NCBI GenBank assembly: GCA_024734555.1
Contig: JANPWX010000060.1
Location: forward strand, 2,324,357 to 2,388,356
DNA from: Trochalopteron elliotii
Lineage: Eukaryota > Chordata > Aves > Passeriformes > Leiothrichidae
Length of the DNA stretch: 64,000 nt
Direction of reading: 5' to 3'
This document shows positions 25,201-37,442 of this stretch, piece after piece. The position numbers and the translations under genes were made by a program. The stretch's first letter is position 1. Each line of letters starts with the position of its first letter. Below the pieces are notes generated by a model. It worked only from the letters and a program-made list of their open reading frames with translations, was not told the origin of the DNA and made no database searches.

Positions 25201-28200
25201 GAGCCTTTTGTGGCAGCAACCTCCGTCACCAAAGGACGCAAACGTTGAGGCTTGAGGCATCCCACGGGGCAGGAATTCACAACATGGCTTAAGGGATCAT
25301 AGAATGTGAGCCCTTTCTCCAAATAAAAATGTAAGGACAGTCAGAAAACTGAACAAAGACAGAATCTATTATGAAGACAACATGAAACCTCCTTAGAGAT
25401 TCAGATAACTCTGCAGGCTGCCTTGGAAAATATATGCCTAACCCTTCATTAAGGGCATAATCCATGGTCTGATGCTGCATTTATCTTTCTTGCCCCAGTT
25501 AATGAGTTTATAAGACTAAAGACACCAAACAATTGTTAAAGGGCCAGCTCCTATGGGAAGCTGAGCCTGTTTGATGAGTGTTTGCTGACAGTACCACTCT
25601 AAAGAGTACTTGAGTATGTGCTTTTTTAGAGTTAGCATCTGAAAAGAAAAAGAAAAGAGAAACAGGAAGGACAGAGGAGTTGGGTTTTTTTCTTCCTGCA
25701 CATGCACATTTAATGGAAGTAATGTTTGGTAATTTACTGCTAGGGGGAAAAGGGAGGGAGAGTTTTGCCATGCAAGTATGAACTTATTTTTGATTTAGAC
25801 CTTCCAGACACTACAGCTGGCAAAGAACAACCAACCACTGGTGATCAAAAAGATGATCAATGTATTTCATTCACATATATTATTTCAATTAAAGTTGGAG
25901 CTGCTTTTGACACCATAAAGGAAGACATGACAGAATAGATGTTTGTGGTCCTCCATGCTGAGAGGTACACACTGACTTTCAGTCCTGCTGCAAAACACAC
26001 ACCTCCCTGAGGACCTGAGCCAAAGCCCCCTAAAGTTACTGGCAGTGCCTCTCCTAAAACAAACATCAGCACCTGCTCCTTTCAAGTTCTGTGCAACTCA
26101 GTGAAGCCTGTGACTGTGCTGGAATAAAAGCTAGCTCAAAAGAAGCAATCTACTCATTCCCAGAGCAGGAAATGAAGGGCAGAAGTAGCACAAGCCATAT
26201 GCCTCCTCACTATTAAGTGCATTAACAGTTTGAAATTTATGAGCTTTACTACATGCTCTTAACACTCCTATGCCTCATCAGTTCAGCCACTTAAGTGAAA
26301 ATAATCAAATAACACCTACAAATTTCTTGTGCTGGAAGGCACAGCATGGCAGATCACCACCCAAAAAGGCAACAACCACTGTGTCCATAAGCACAAGGGC
26401 TGGGTTGGCATTTGGGCACTCGCACATGGCTCTAGCTTCAGTGTCATTTTCCATCACTCTCCCTTATTTTTCATACTGCAGAAATAGATGACATCCTTCA
26501 TAAACTTGACACAAGCAATTTCTAGAGGAAGATGGCAATTTCTTCAGTGTCATCCATAATATACTGTGTTGCCATCTGGATGCCAAATGGGAGTAATGGT
26601 CTGATCTGCTATTAACTATAAAAAACTTAATAAAATGCTACAGTTCTGCCTTGTTACCTTACACCCTTGACTGGGGAAAGCAAATATAATTCCAGAAGAG
26701 GCATGCATCAGCCTTCTCTCCAACTTCAGAGTTTAGTTTGCTTAAATTCAAATTTTATTTAACCTTCGTAGCAATCCATATTCGTGAAACTTGAAATTTA
26801 TCAGGCCTTCTCTGCACACAGGGCAGCAAAAAATATTTTAATCAATAGAAGCAAATACAGGGTTTAGTAGCATCTCACAGCCAAGGTGACCATCTGCAGT
26901 CTGTCTCAGCTCTAGCAGTGCCACGAGATTTCCCAGAAGCCACATCTGGAGTGTGCAATTGCTCTCCAAGCACACAACAAAAATCTGTAAAGACAAATTG
27001 GCTTCAGATCCTGAGAGATGACAAGCAACAGAAAACCTCAATGATATCTGTAATAACAGTTCAGACTAAATTTAGCATTTACGGTAAGGCATGTGTTGTG
27101 AGAGTCTTGGAATTTTGGAGAGGCATTCCATTTCAACCTCTAAACTGAATTTCAGAAAGCTAGGAGTGACTGGAGACAGAAGGGAAACAGGTAACTCTCA
27201 TGATAGCAATAACAAGAAATTACATTAAAAAAATAAAAATTTTTCATTGGTTAATATGAGAATCTGAGTTCAAAGTCATCACAGCAGCAATCCTGTTTCC
27301 TGTAGCTAAAACAAGTTGCAAAGTTATTTTATTAACATAAATTTCCATGCAATAAAATGAAACCTATGCTTCACATTACCTTGCCCTTTTCCTTTAATGT
27401 GACACAGAGAATGTAGTGACGCTTGATTTGAAAATACTTTTTCTTTTCTTTTTCCTTTACTTTTTCTTTCCGCAAATATAATTATCTGTTGGATGCACTA
27501 CCTTTAAAAAAGGTAAATTAACTCACAGTTTACTTTGCTTTTTATTAGAATTTTATTAGAATGGGTTCACATCAGCCAGGACCCTGCTGCCTTTCTGAGT
27601 AGGAGCAGCTACACATTACCTGTTGGCACTCACACAAGTTCATGTCTCACCCCAGGTAATCTCTTCCTCCTCCTCAGTTCTGCAGCCTGTGGAGAAAATG
27701 GCCATTTTGCTTTGAGCTTTTTAGAAAAGATGATAGTTGGAAGCCAAGGAGAACAGGGGAGCAGGATCCTCTCTCATGAAATGGGAGGTTCACGCCAAGG
27801 TTCACACATACAGTGACTTCACTTGCCCAGGTTCAGAGGTGTAACTGTTTTCAAAGTTGGTCACATTTCATTGAATTTGAGAAGAAAAACAGACAAAAAT
27901 TTAATCATGAGGGAAACCACAGACTGAAATCAAGGGGACAGCTCTTGCTTAGTCCTACTAAACCACAGCATTGTGGGTTTAATTTCCATACATCAAGAAA
28001 TGGTAAAGAAGCCAACATTTAACAACAAGTTCTGCCTCAGACATGCCCTGAGCTCCCACTGAATCCAGCAGGATTTTATTGAGTGTTAGGAATACAGCTG
28101 CTAATACAAGGCAGGGTACCAGTCTGGCTTCCTGCATGGTCTCTGTCTATTTTCCTGCTTTAAGATTAAAGCACCTGTCGGTACTAAGGGGGACTTCATA

Positions 28201-31200
28201 CCAAGTTCTAACACTGCTCATGAAAACACAGCATTCAAAAGAGATTGGCAACAGAGAAGGAGATCTTCATGGCATTTACTACAAAAAGAGTTCTACCCCT
28301 TTGGGAACTCACACCATACAGTAAAGACTACAACCCGAGTGTCACAGTGATATTCTGTCCTCCAGGACAGAAAACACGTACAGGGGGAGATTCACTCTCC
28401 TCTCCCAGAAATAAGTGTAGGGCAGAGATGAAAGGAACAGAGAGTGCTATCACAGTAGCACACGTCCAGCCCAGCCAAAGTAAAATCACTTGCAAGGCCT
28501 TAGAGGAACAACTCACATTTTTTTTCATTGTTATTTCTTCCAATCCCACAAAATTAGTCCACAAAGAAAGCAGCAGCCTATCCTTGTTTCACAGCCATGT
28601 CAGTATAACATCCCAGGTCACCGTGACCTTCAGCGCATGTGAGATTTTCATTTTCACATGAACACCAGATGCTGAGCCCTCTCCCTCTGATATTCACTTT
28701 TCTGCAACATCAGTCACTCCCCATCACGTGCGTTTGTAGCACTCCCTCTGAGTTTTGGTTGTGAAGCCTCCACATTTAACTGTAGCTGTTACAGCAAACA
28801 TCCATTAATTTCAGCTCTCAACCCTGTTGACCTGAATCTTCATGGGATTTCAAATACAGCTTAGATTACATCACTGCTGCTCTCTACAGCAATCCCCTCT
28901 CAAGCTGAAGCAACTAAGATAGCACTTCAGTTTGATCTATTACATTTTGGCATCTGTTGACTGTATTCACTTTTTAGAGCATTCGCTTTTTAAATACTCA
29001 GAACAGCTATTTGTATTCTTATTCCAAAAGTCTGCTTTGGAAACACAACAATAGGAAGAAAATAGCAACCTGGGGTGTAAAGAGCATCAATAAAATGAGC
29101 CCCAGGTGTACAGCAAAGAGGACAGAAAGAATACAAAAGAGGCAGAGGAGGCATCCTCTGCAAAGGGAAGGATTCTGCAAGGCAGAGGGAAAGCAGCAAG
29201 CTGTGATTTCTGAAACCTGAGGCTAAGATTTGTGTTTCAGCATTTTGGTATTAGTTCTCATAGTCACACCAGTGAGCACACAGGGAAAGGGTCCCTAAAT
29301 GCACAGTGAGAATGCACAGAGAATGGATTGTAGGCAATGCAGCATCATGCCAGCTCTAACGAGACAGGATTTCTGACTTCTTAACTGTTAGGAAAACTTT
29401 ATTTCCTTCAGTTAACACAAGCACTCTTAATCCAGCCTTGCATGGACAACTGATGGAGTTTGTATAATCTAATCCTCCACTACCAGGAGCTTGGCTAATG
29501 TAACAGCCCCCTGAACCTTCCTGCATGAAAGACATTTGGAAAGAGTTCCAAGAGACCTGGAAAAGCCCAGGGAGAAGCCCTGCTGACATCTCCCTCATCA
29601 TTGCTGGGAGTGGCCACCCTGCAGATCAGGGGTTTGCACGTGGCATCAAACTGAACCCAGTGTGCAGCACCCTGGGAAGCAGTGCCATATCCCATGCTGG
29701 GAATGTGCCCATGCCACCCATGGAAAACTGCCCTTGTGCCATGTGGGGAACAGAAACGGGGGAGACAGCACATATCAACAGTGCAACAAGGCTGAGCAAA
29801 GGAATCCAAATTAAATTCCCTAACGAATTCTGAAAAAATGATAAAGAAAAGAAATTTAGCAACATAAAAATGCCTACTCTAGGCAGGGGTGGTTTACTTG
29901 CAAATGATAAATAAAACCAGAGGGGATGTATTTTCCAAATGCAATCCTTTATATCTCAGTGGGCAGACATGAAAAATTTTTGTTAAAGCAAAGATAACCA
30001 TTGTTTTGATGGAATTGTGCTTTTAGAACTTAGGAGAAAACACTCTCTTCCTTTCTTGACTGCTTGTAACATGTGAATAATCAGCCCAAAGTAAACAACA
30101 TGTGGTCTTGTGTGGTCTTTTTCTCTTCATATGAGGTTGGTATTTCACTTGAAACTAGGAAGTGACAGGAAGTGGGGAGTTCTGTGCAGATACAGGAGAC
30201 CTTGTACTTTCCCAACAAGCTCTGAAAATGCAGTGTGTTTGAAGAAAAAAAATCATGCATGTTGCAGACAGGAAATACAAAAAAAAATTACATCTAAACA
30301 CATAGAATGAATAAATATTCCTTTGAGTCATATAACTAAAGAATTTTGTGTGGCCTTATTTACAACATTTCCTGACTCTTTCATGAGCCTTTCAATGCTC
30401 CAGCGTCACTGAGTACCAATCAATTCTTAAACTGAAGTGCTAAAGGAGTTCCTGAAAGCAACATAAGTGCTGCATTATTTGCAATATAATTCTTGATGTG
30501 TGGTGGTTGCTCACATAAATCATCCACTTAGGGAAGAGAAAGAGTGCTCTGGCAGACAGAAAGGCTCAGCACAGCAGGGTCTGTGCTCCCCTTGCTTTTG
30601 CACTGCAGGCAGTGACCTGCTTTCTTGAGGAAGGCTCCTGAAGGAATGATGAGTGTTTAACATGCTGCTGCTCATTTTCACACCAATATGGGCTGTGGAA
30701 CGTTTGTGTTGGCTTTCTGAACCTCTGCTTACTCACCCAGCCCCAGCATGCCCTGACTGCTCCCACCATGGCAGGGCACACACACAGAGCCTCAACTCAG
30801 GCGTTTTCCAGCTGCCTGCTCCCTTTCCCTACCCCAAACCTCCCTCCCACATGACCTATCCATATCCCCATCAGTCCAGCCCTCCCTCTGTATGGTTTTG
30901 ACCTCCACCCTGCCCAGCCATTCAATCCAGCTCAGCCAAAGCCCAGGAGAGGTTTGCTTCCTGCAGGCACCTCACAGGATTTGGCTGGGTCCCTGTGTCC
31001 CACGGGCTCAGTAGGAGTAGAGGCAAGAGGACACAGCCTACTCCCATATACAAAATCCTTCCACTGGAACCATTGCTTTGAATACCAGGACTCACGTGGT
31101 CCTTGCCTTCATTTCTGGGGTTCCCACCTTCTGAGTTAAACATCCTGCCACCTTCTTCCTCTGGGGCTCCTGTCCCTTGCCTTTGATTTCTCCCAAATTA

Positions 31201-33339
31201 TTTCATTTTCACCATCAGTCCTTCAAAAAACAGGTTGCCGAAGCACTTCCTTAAAACCCCTCTAAAATCAGCCTACTATCTTATAGTAGTAGGGTGGGAA
31301 ATGAGATAGAAAAAAGATTTTAAATACACTAAAATACTACAAAAATACTCATGTGCACTCAGTACCACATCCTCGTACTTATCCATACCTTCTGTGTCTT
31401 TTCTCTGACATTACTGGCTATAAACACAATGTGTCACATCAAACCAAATTGCTGTGTTTGCGCTGGGGCAGGACTGTGTTTTTCTAGAGTAAAATACCTC
31501 GCATTTTCCTGAGCCCTGAAATAGCAATCACACCCCACAGGTTTGTGAAGCCCTCTTGGCTGGGACAGCTCTGCAGGGCTCCAAGTGCTTTCCAATACCT
31601 CCCTTCAAGAAGGAGCTGCCCAAACCAGTTCCTTCCTTCTCCCCAAAGATAAATTCTCCTTGCCAGATCTCCCTGAGGGTGCAGCTCAGCACCTTGACCC
31701 CCACACAACCAGCACTGGGGCTGGGGCAAGGCACATTCCAGGAATGCTTCTAACCACAGTGTCTGTGCTTCCAGCTCCTAACTCTCCTCCTTTTCCTGAA
31801 AGGTCACCCATGCTTTAGTCAGATTTTTTTATTTTGAGTAGTTGCTCATTTGAAAGCAGAGAGGGGTGCATCTATTCTGGAAGATTCCCTACCCAGATCC
31901 TCATTACCTGGTATATCCTATTAGGATTGGAGCACAGACCAAGAATATATTAATCTGAATTCATTTGCATTTGTAAATAACAGATTTAAATGAAAGAGTG
32001 AATGCAAATTTAACAGCATTAGGATTAGCTAGAAGGATAAGCAAAAAAAGAACCATGAAAAAACTCAGAAAAAAATTTTAAAAAGACAGTTCTTTGGGAT
32101 TAAGGAGTTTTGACAATTAAGGTTTATGATTTGCTGCTGAACCAACCAACAAGTCAAAATATGTCATTATTTTTTCCTAAACCCAAGAATTAACAAGGTA
32201 AACAAAACAAACTCCTACAAATGTTTTGGTCTATTATAAAGTCTTTTTTCTTAAATCAGGATCAGCAGGCTGTGCCCTGCCTCTGCTGCAGCCCCACTGG
32301 CTCCTGCAGCTCTCTCAGAAGGCAGGGCTGAGCTGACAGACATCACAGGATCCCAAAAGTTCTTGGTAGGAAGCTCACAGCCCCCCATGCAGCCAGAGGG
32401 CTGCTCCTTCACAGACACCCACTACACTTAATTTTAAGGAAAGAATCTCTTTTATTACAGGCACTCAACCAGCACAGGCACAGGCTGGGAACTGCTCAAT
32501 TCCACAGGACACAGCAAACCCACACAGAGATCATTCCCCACTGAAGTCGCTGGGTTGGTTTGTTTTTCTGTAAGGCGAATCATGTTCTGCCCTTTGGGTT
32601 TAATACCTAAATCCTTTTCTAGAAAAGATTCTCATCAGCTCAGCTCTGTAAATTGCCTCATAACCTCATATCCCACTGATGTCAATACCAACAAGGGTTG
32701 GTCACCTCTTCACTGTGCCCCAGAACATCACGTTTGTGTTACTACAAACCTGCCCCTTTGCAGCCACCTCCAGCTCTCACAGTTTACGTTTGCTGGTCTC
32801 TGGTGCATCTCTGCCATTAGTTCCCTCTCAAACACAACTCACATGGACTGTCTTTGGTATTCAACAAAGCACAACGGGGTTCCTATGGGTGGGAGTTGTG
32901 ATAGATCCCGTCTCATTGTTGGAAATCTCAGTGTGGGGAAGTTTAGGTCATCACTAAAACACCAAGTTGTCTTCTTAGGTTTTTTGTTGTTTGGCTCGTG
33001 TCTTTTTATCCAGCCCCCCATGACTGGTTTCAGGGTCTGATTAAACTCCAAAAGGAAATAAAAGAAAATAAAACACAGACATTAATATGGGTACCCAGTG
33101 CTCAGACACTTCCAATAAATTGCCCTGTGCCTTGCTGTAATTTAGCTCAGGAAAGCAGCCATTTTGCTAAATTAAAGATATTAGAAGTCTTATGAATAAA
33201 TTGAGCTTAGGGTTCACCCTTTAATTCATTAGCATTCTCATTTAATTTCTCTTATTTTGCTCAACCCTTCATTTCAGAACTGGTCAAGTTACAACCACAT
33301 CTGTTCATTATCACATGGAAAAACCCACGTGCCAGGCCA

Positions 33340-33515
33340 GTGGCACAGACTGCAGCAGCTCCTTCAGAGCCGTGGCTCCAGCAGGAGTGAGCTGCACGTC
33401 CCCAGCCCGGCCTTCCCCTTCAGCCCGTTGCCATGGCTACCAGCGATGCTCAGGAGATGGGATTGCCATGGCACCGGCAGGAGAGGCTGCCCGGGGCACG
33501 GCACACACTCCCCAT
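33340..33515. other. GC-rich pocket containing an X-box-like motif
   Basis: A stretch of under 200 bases with several CpG dinucleotides stands out against AT-rich flanks. It contains GTTGCCATGGCTAC at 33427-33440, one base from the RFX X-box palindrome, and a second CCATGG about 30 bases on. It could be a small regulatory element or orphan CpG cluster. No gene start is visible beside it. Confidence 0.3.
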
Positions 33516-33981
33516 TCTAGATGCCATCGTTTTAATTAATAAGGGAAGGTAACTTAGCCAGTTACACACAGCTAATGCAGATTTTCTGGGGCCATTTCTG
33601 TCTGACTAAACTTAGGAGAGGTTCTAATCCAGCTTTAAAAACAAGTGGCAAAACCACATAAGCTTGTTAACAAAATAAATCACAGACAAAATATGTGTGA
33701 TTTCTATTGTTGTAACAATAAAGTGAGGGCATTTAATAAGGACTAAACATAAGTAAAAACCAAATGAGGCTCCATCACATCTACATGAACTCCATACTAC
33801 TTTCTAAAGATGAAAGGTGGAGGCTGCCTTGCTAGGAGTCAGATACAATGCAAGGAAAACTGAGCAAGCAGCAATCTCCTCTGTACCAGGATTTTTAATA
33901 CTGGAAATTTGTCCACCACTGGGGGTGTTCAAAACTCAGTCTGTGTGACTCACAGGCACTCTTTAGCAGGGCCGTGTCATC

Positions 33982-34026
33982 ACCCCCATTTAATAACTAC
34001 CCCCATTTAATAACTACCCCCATTTT
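33982..34026. repeat. 17-bp tandem repeat, about 2.6 copies
   Basis: The unit ACCCCCATTTAATAACT occurs twice without change and is followed by a partial third copy. It is a short minisatellite-like array in intergenic DNA. Confidence 0.9.
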
Positions 34027-34438
34027 AATCAGATACCCTGCAGCACTGAGATACTCATCTCACACCATTGGGCTGTTGCTAAGACACCATTCATGCTTCT
34101 GACTCCCCATTAACATCAGCTAATAATCTTCTGCCTTCAGCTTTCAAAGCACTCCAGAAGGATCCAAGGCTGTTGTAAGAAAACAGGGCAAGAGAAAAAA
34201 CTTCTTGCTCTTGCAAGCAGTCAAATTAAGTCTAGCCCATGGCTTTTGCATGCTTCAGATAACCAGGAAACCAGAATAATAAAATCCTAAATCCATTACT
34301 TTAATCATTTGGGGATCTGAGTTGTGAATTTTGAATTACAACTTGTTAGGAGTTGGCAGGAGCAATTAAACTTTAAAAAGCAGACAAGACCACAGGTTCC
34401 CCTGTTTCCATGCATTTCTCCCTTGAGTGCTAACAAGA

Positions 34439-34461
34439 TCTCTCTCTCTCTCTCTCTCTCT
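34439..34461. repeat. (TC)n microsatellite
   Basis: About eleven uninterrupted TC dinucleotides. Likely length-polymorphic. Confidence 0.95.
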
Positions 34462-36779
34462 GCTTACATCCATAGCTGTATCCCTCCTCCTTCCCTGGAA
34501 ACCCATAGCACAACCTCTCCACTTCTCAGCTGCTTTCCCATTTTGTTCAAAACACAGAAGATTTGAGCAGAGATTCAGGCAGGAGCACAGAAACTGTTCA
34601 TGCTGACCAAAGCTTTTGGGATCAGCATCCCAGGGCTGGAGCTGGGGGAAGCCGTGCTGCAGAGGCCAGCCAGCACTGCTGCTCCTCAGCATGGACAAAG
34701 CCAGAGAGATGGAAAAATTCCAGCCAGCCTCATCTCACCCCATCATTTTGCTCTGACTGAAACAAAGTGTTATCTTTGACCCTACTCTCCTCCCAGGATG
34801 CAATCACAGCACTTGTGAAATGCTGCTGCTTCTGCAACACTAAACCCACAGTGGGGAAATCAGCCCTGTAGATCTGAGTCTGAGCAGGACCTACAGACAT
34901 TCAGTGAGAAGCATGTTTCCCGGGCTCTGTGTCCCAGGCTTTGCATTGCTGACACTCAACCTGTGTCTTTAGCCCTTGGCAGGAAGGTAACACTGGCACA
35001 GGGAGGTGAATGCCAAGGCGGCTGCAGGAAGCCAACAGAGCAATAAATACCCAACCTTTACTACAGCAACCAGACTATTTTTACCCTCAGGTAGGTTTGT
35101 GTCAGATCTTATTTCAGCTGAACTTGATATTAGTCTTCAGAACAAGTAAAATAAAGAAATCCTTACATCTATGAGAAAAATATTGCAGGCAAATAAAAGA
35201 GGGGTAAGAACCCCAAGCCAACACATTTTGTTGAGGTTGGTGTGATGATACCTGGTGTGAGAAGTGCAGATTTCTGACTTGCACCCTTCATTCTGTCACT
35301 GGACACATCACTTGCTCCAGGACTGAGAGGAAAACACGACTGGGTCACTGCCCGGCAGGAAGATGACCTCCAAGGAGGTCAAGGGCTCTCCCCTACAGCA
35401 GGAAAACTACAAAGGATGGATTCAGAAGAGATAAAGATTTTTTTAATTTTGGTTTGCTGTTGTGAAATAGACAGCCAAAATCCTTTCAAAATAAATAAAG
35501 CAGGACTGGGAAGATAATTCTTTACAAAAATGAAAGATATTGCTTTTTTCTTGATCCAAAATGTGAGGAAATCAGGTCAGAACCATGGGTCTTTGCTCTT
35601 GTGGGAGATTCCCAAATTCACAGGAAAACAAATGCCACTGCTGCTCACCAAGTCATCTATTGCACGCAACTGCTATCGTAACTGAGTCATTGACAAGCTA
35701 CAAACATTTCCCACAATTTTCCAGTAAGGTTGTGGGGCTGTTTTTTTCTAGTGAGTGAAAAGATAAAACCAAGTCAGTTCCAGCACAAAAATCCCGAGTT
35801 ACATTTCAAATATTACTTAAACGATATTTAAATAGTATAAATGTCCCTTGCTGCCCTTCACAGCTACTGTCAGCTGAGTTTTCTTACTCTGCAGTTTCAG
35901 GCAATGAATGCACTCAGACTGTGCCCAAGATATTCATACAGCTGCCTTTTAAGACTATCACATGGACCAGCAGAGAAACACCAGTAGAGATTTTTTTGCT
36001 TTGAAACTACCAATACCAACACTTCAGTTCATTAGCTGAGGAAATTAAAGAAGTTCAAGTAAATTATCCAGTCTCACAGAGTCTGAGTTACTGATTTCCT
36101 CAGTGCTGCAGGAGCATTCACCCCCCGAGTGGCTGCAGTGACAGGGGCTCTGTGACACTTGTTTGCACCCCACGCTGGCTGGGGACCCCATGACTAAGGT
36201 GGGTGTCCCGTGCAGTTGCAGAGGAGCCAGGCTGCCCCACCTCTGCAAACACCTCCAGAAGTCATGCCTGGTCACACCAAAAAACTCCTTGAGGCAGAGA
36301 CAGCTTGAGGTGTAAAGTCCAGAATAAAACAGATGAAGAGAAGGGTTAATGAAGTGGATTAAGTTTCAATATACTGTAGAAAAAATTCTGACCAGACTTC
36401 TGTCAACTCAGTTAATACAGAAAGCCTTTTACTGCAGCTGACACGTGCTTCTGATCTTAAAAATGATTTATAAATTAGGAGTAAGATACCAGATGTGGAG
36501 ATGATGCAAGCATTTGAGACGCCTCAGTCTTTAAAGCTATTTCTCTCTGAAAACTATGAGAAAGGTCTTGGCAGCAAAATCATAAAGTTAAAAAAAAAGG
36601 GCAAAAATATACTAATTGTTTCTTAAGGGGAGCTGGGAAGAAAACCAATGCAGGACTATAGAACAGTGGAAGCCAGCTATAATTTTCTGCAGCCTCTGCT
36701 AAAGGTTACCACAGCAGTGTCCTTCGCTGTATCAAACCAGTGTTTACGAGGAATGAGCTCAGATCAGAGGCTGGAAAAG

Positions 36780-37025
36780 CTCCCTTTGCCCGGCTGGGTT
36801 TGTGCAAGGCTGGCCCAGCACAGGGAGCAGCGGGGCCGGGGTGCAGCGCTGCCTTGGGAAGGCGCGGCTCTGCTCCGCTGTCCCGGCCCCGCTCACACGA
36901 GCCACGCTCCGGGAAAAGGCTGGAGCAGGAGCCACCGGCAGTGTCCCCACTCCGGGAAAAGGCTGGAGCAGGAGCCACCGGCAGTGTCCCCACGGCACTG
37001 CCAATGCTCCCACTCCGGGCACACA
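36780..37025. repeat. GC/CpG-rich pocket with a perfect 43-bp tandem duplication
   Basis: Within a strongly GC-rich, CpG-containing segment, two identical 43-bp units lie head to tail (36908-36950 and 36951-36993). Each begins TCCGGGAAAAGG, and a truncated third start TCCGGGCAC follows at 37014. Perfect identity suggests a recent duplication or an active minisatellite. Overlapping open frames of 95-203 residues in several frames arise from this composition and are not supported as genes. Confidence 0.85.
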
Positions 37026-37420
37026 AGGGAATACCCGGAGACTCACATATACAGGGAGAAGAGAGCATGGAAGAGAAGGAACCGAACAACTCTTTTAAGA
37101 GGTCTCAAACAAAAAGTTGAAAGAAGCCAGGGAGTTAGCTGTAATCTCAGCCCTAAGAGGGAAAGAAAATGTGAAATGGTGTCAGCATGTGTTGAATCAG
37201 CACAGGATTCTTCAAATCACCACGGGCTAGAAATTTCTATCACAATAAAGCTGTTCTGAGTACTACTGGAGCTTTCTTGAAAAAGTAAATAAACAAAGTC
37301 AAACAGATGGAAATAATTATAATTTGAATACTTGGAATTGTTGGAGTGCAGTTTTCAACTATCCCAGATTGGTCTGGGCCCTAAAAACTAATCCAAACTT
37401 CTTCTAGCTAAGGCTAGAAA

Positions 37421-37442
37421 AGAGAAAGAAAGAAAGAAAAAG
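37421..37442. repeat. (GAAA)n microsatellite
   Basis: A short GAAA tetranucleotide run, slightly imperfect at its ends. Confidence 0.85.

Noticed and set aside
25285..25305. ATCATAGAATG phrase resembling CR1/LTR end repeats
   Set aside because: No surrounding element sequence is recognisable; likely chance.
36648..37259. 203-residue plus-strand open frame with a repeated GKRLEQEP-like segment
   Set aside because: Length comes from the stop-poor GC-rich pocket and the 43-bp tandem duplication; several other frames are equally open.
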